Shown here one piece after another: positions 5,107 through 5,520 of a stretch of 5,520 nt of DNA (positions within the stretch are counted from its first letter, which is position 1; every line of letters begins with the position of its first letter). Location: NCBI GenBank assembly GCA_903789505.1, contig CAIFEU010000161.1, positions 1 to 5,520 of the forward strand, written 5' to 3'. The DNA comes from an uncultured Coriobacteriales bacterium (GTDB taxonomy: Bacteria > Actinomycetota > Coriobacteriia > Coriobacteriales > UMGS124). The position numbers and the translations under genes were made by a program. The notes under the pieces were generated by a model. The model was not told the origin of the DNA and made no database searches. It was given only the letters and a program-made list of their open reading frames with translations.

Positions 5107-5520
5107 ATGCTGTACGGCGTCATAGACATCGGGTCGAACACGGTGAGGCTGACGCTTTTCGACGTCGACCATGACAGCCACACGTTCTCGACGTTCTTCA
5201 AGCTCAAGACCATGGCGGGCCTCGTAAGCTACATTGACCCGAAGACGTCGAACATGTCCGACGAGGGCGTCGCCAAGCTCGTGAAGGTCCTGAAGGGATA
5301 CCTGGAGTGCGCAGCTAAGTTTCGCAACCTCGAGACGCCGCGCGCCTTCGCGACCGCCGGAATACGCAACGCCAAGAACGCGGAGAAGGTCATCCAGCGC
5401 GTCGAGAGGGAGTGCGGCATCTCGATCGACCTCATCTCCGGCTCGGAGGAGGCGCGCCTGGGCTACATGGGCGCGATGCTCCAGAGCAAGCTGACCACGG
5501 GGCTTCAGATTGACGTGGGC
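5107..5520 (+). CDS. Ppx/GppA-family phosphatase, N-terminal part (cut by right edge)
   Basis: The first 138 codons of an exopolyphosphatase / guanosine pentaphosphate phosphatase of the ASKHA (actin-like ATPase) fold, which releases phosphate from polyphosphate or converts pppGpp to ppGpp. Visible motifs are the phosphate-1 loop DIGSNTVRL (7-15), the family motif FATAGIRNAKN (81-91, compare AT-x-A-x-R-x-A-x-N), and ISGSEEARLGYMGA (110-123), which contains the conserved SGxEEA glutamates used as catalytic base or metal ligand in the family. The window ends at IDVG, just entering the second phosphate loop (DxGGGS-T/S). ATG at 5107 is chosen because AAAGG (5093-5097) lies 9 nt upstream and the DIGSN motif falls at the usual distance from the N-terminus. 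Ppx and GppA cannot be told apart from this fragment. A polyphosphate kinase gene nearby, outside the window, would favour Ppx. Confidence 0.93.
   Translation, partial: MLYGVIDIGSNTVRLTLFDVDHDSHTFSTFFKLKTMAGLVSYIDPKTSNMSDEGVAKLVKVLKGYLECAAKFRNLETPRAFATAGIRNAKNAEKVIQRVERECGISIDLISGSEEARLGYMGAMLQSKLTTGLQIDVG

Noticed and set aside
1..5520. CRISPR array, tRNA/rRNA, insertion sequence or a novel multi-gene system
   Set aside because: No regularly spaced repeats, no cloverleaf or rRNA-like stretch, no transposase and no terminal repeats with target duplication were seen. The genes belong to recognisable housekeeping or envelope families, so a new system claim is not supported.

Overview
This is a G+C-rich bacterial stretch whose coding codons end overwhelmingly in G or C. 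Starts are ATG or GTG with clear GGAGG-type ribosome binding sites. The gene content (a DUF4282 membrane protein with a zinc ribbon, a FusA2-type EF-G paralogue, a Ppx/GppA phosphatase) and base composition suggest an actinomycete-group organism, possibly Coriobacteriia (Olsenella, Atopobium or Collinsella relatives). That placement is inference from style and recalled family resemblance, not from a search.

Layout. The left part (1-2374) is read on the minus strand. From upstream to downstream it holds a DUF4282-type membrane protein with a C-terminal zinc ribbon (2374-1433), then, after 20 nt, a membrane-anchored N-acetylmuramoyl-L-alanine amidase (1412-537). These two look like one transcription unit. 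A 233-bp, comparatively AT-rich gap with several inverted repeats follows. Then comes a small protein with an N-terminal zinc ribbon and a Gln/Pro/Gly/Tyr-rich tail, which starts at 303 and runs off the left edge. A 398-bp GC-rich divergent gap (2375-2772) separates this block from the plus-strand genes. These are a complete EF-G-like translational GTPase (2773-4839), a 267-bp gap with hairpins and a direct repeat, and the first 138 codons of a Ppx/GppA-family phosphatase (from 5107, cut by the right edge).

How the genes fit together. The minus-strand genes point to the cell envelope: a peptidoglycan amidase on a membrane anchor, co-transcribed with a membrane protein of unknown function. Two of the three minus-strand proteins combine a zinc ribbon with a low-complexity Pro-rich segment. 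The plus-strand genes belong to translation (EF-G paralogue) and polyphosphate or (p)ppGpp metabolism (Ppx/GppA) and need not be co-regulated with each other.

The most notable coding oddity is in the EF-G-like protein. Its switch II (G3) box reads D-A-P-C-Y instead of D-T-P-G-H/Y, so the normally invariant DxxG glycine is a cysteine. I found no CRISPR array, tRNA, rRNA, insertion sequence or recognisable new defence or biosynthetic system. The window looks like an ordinary chromosomal region with a few regulatory structures worth checking.
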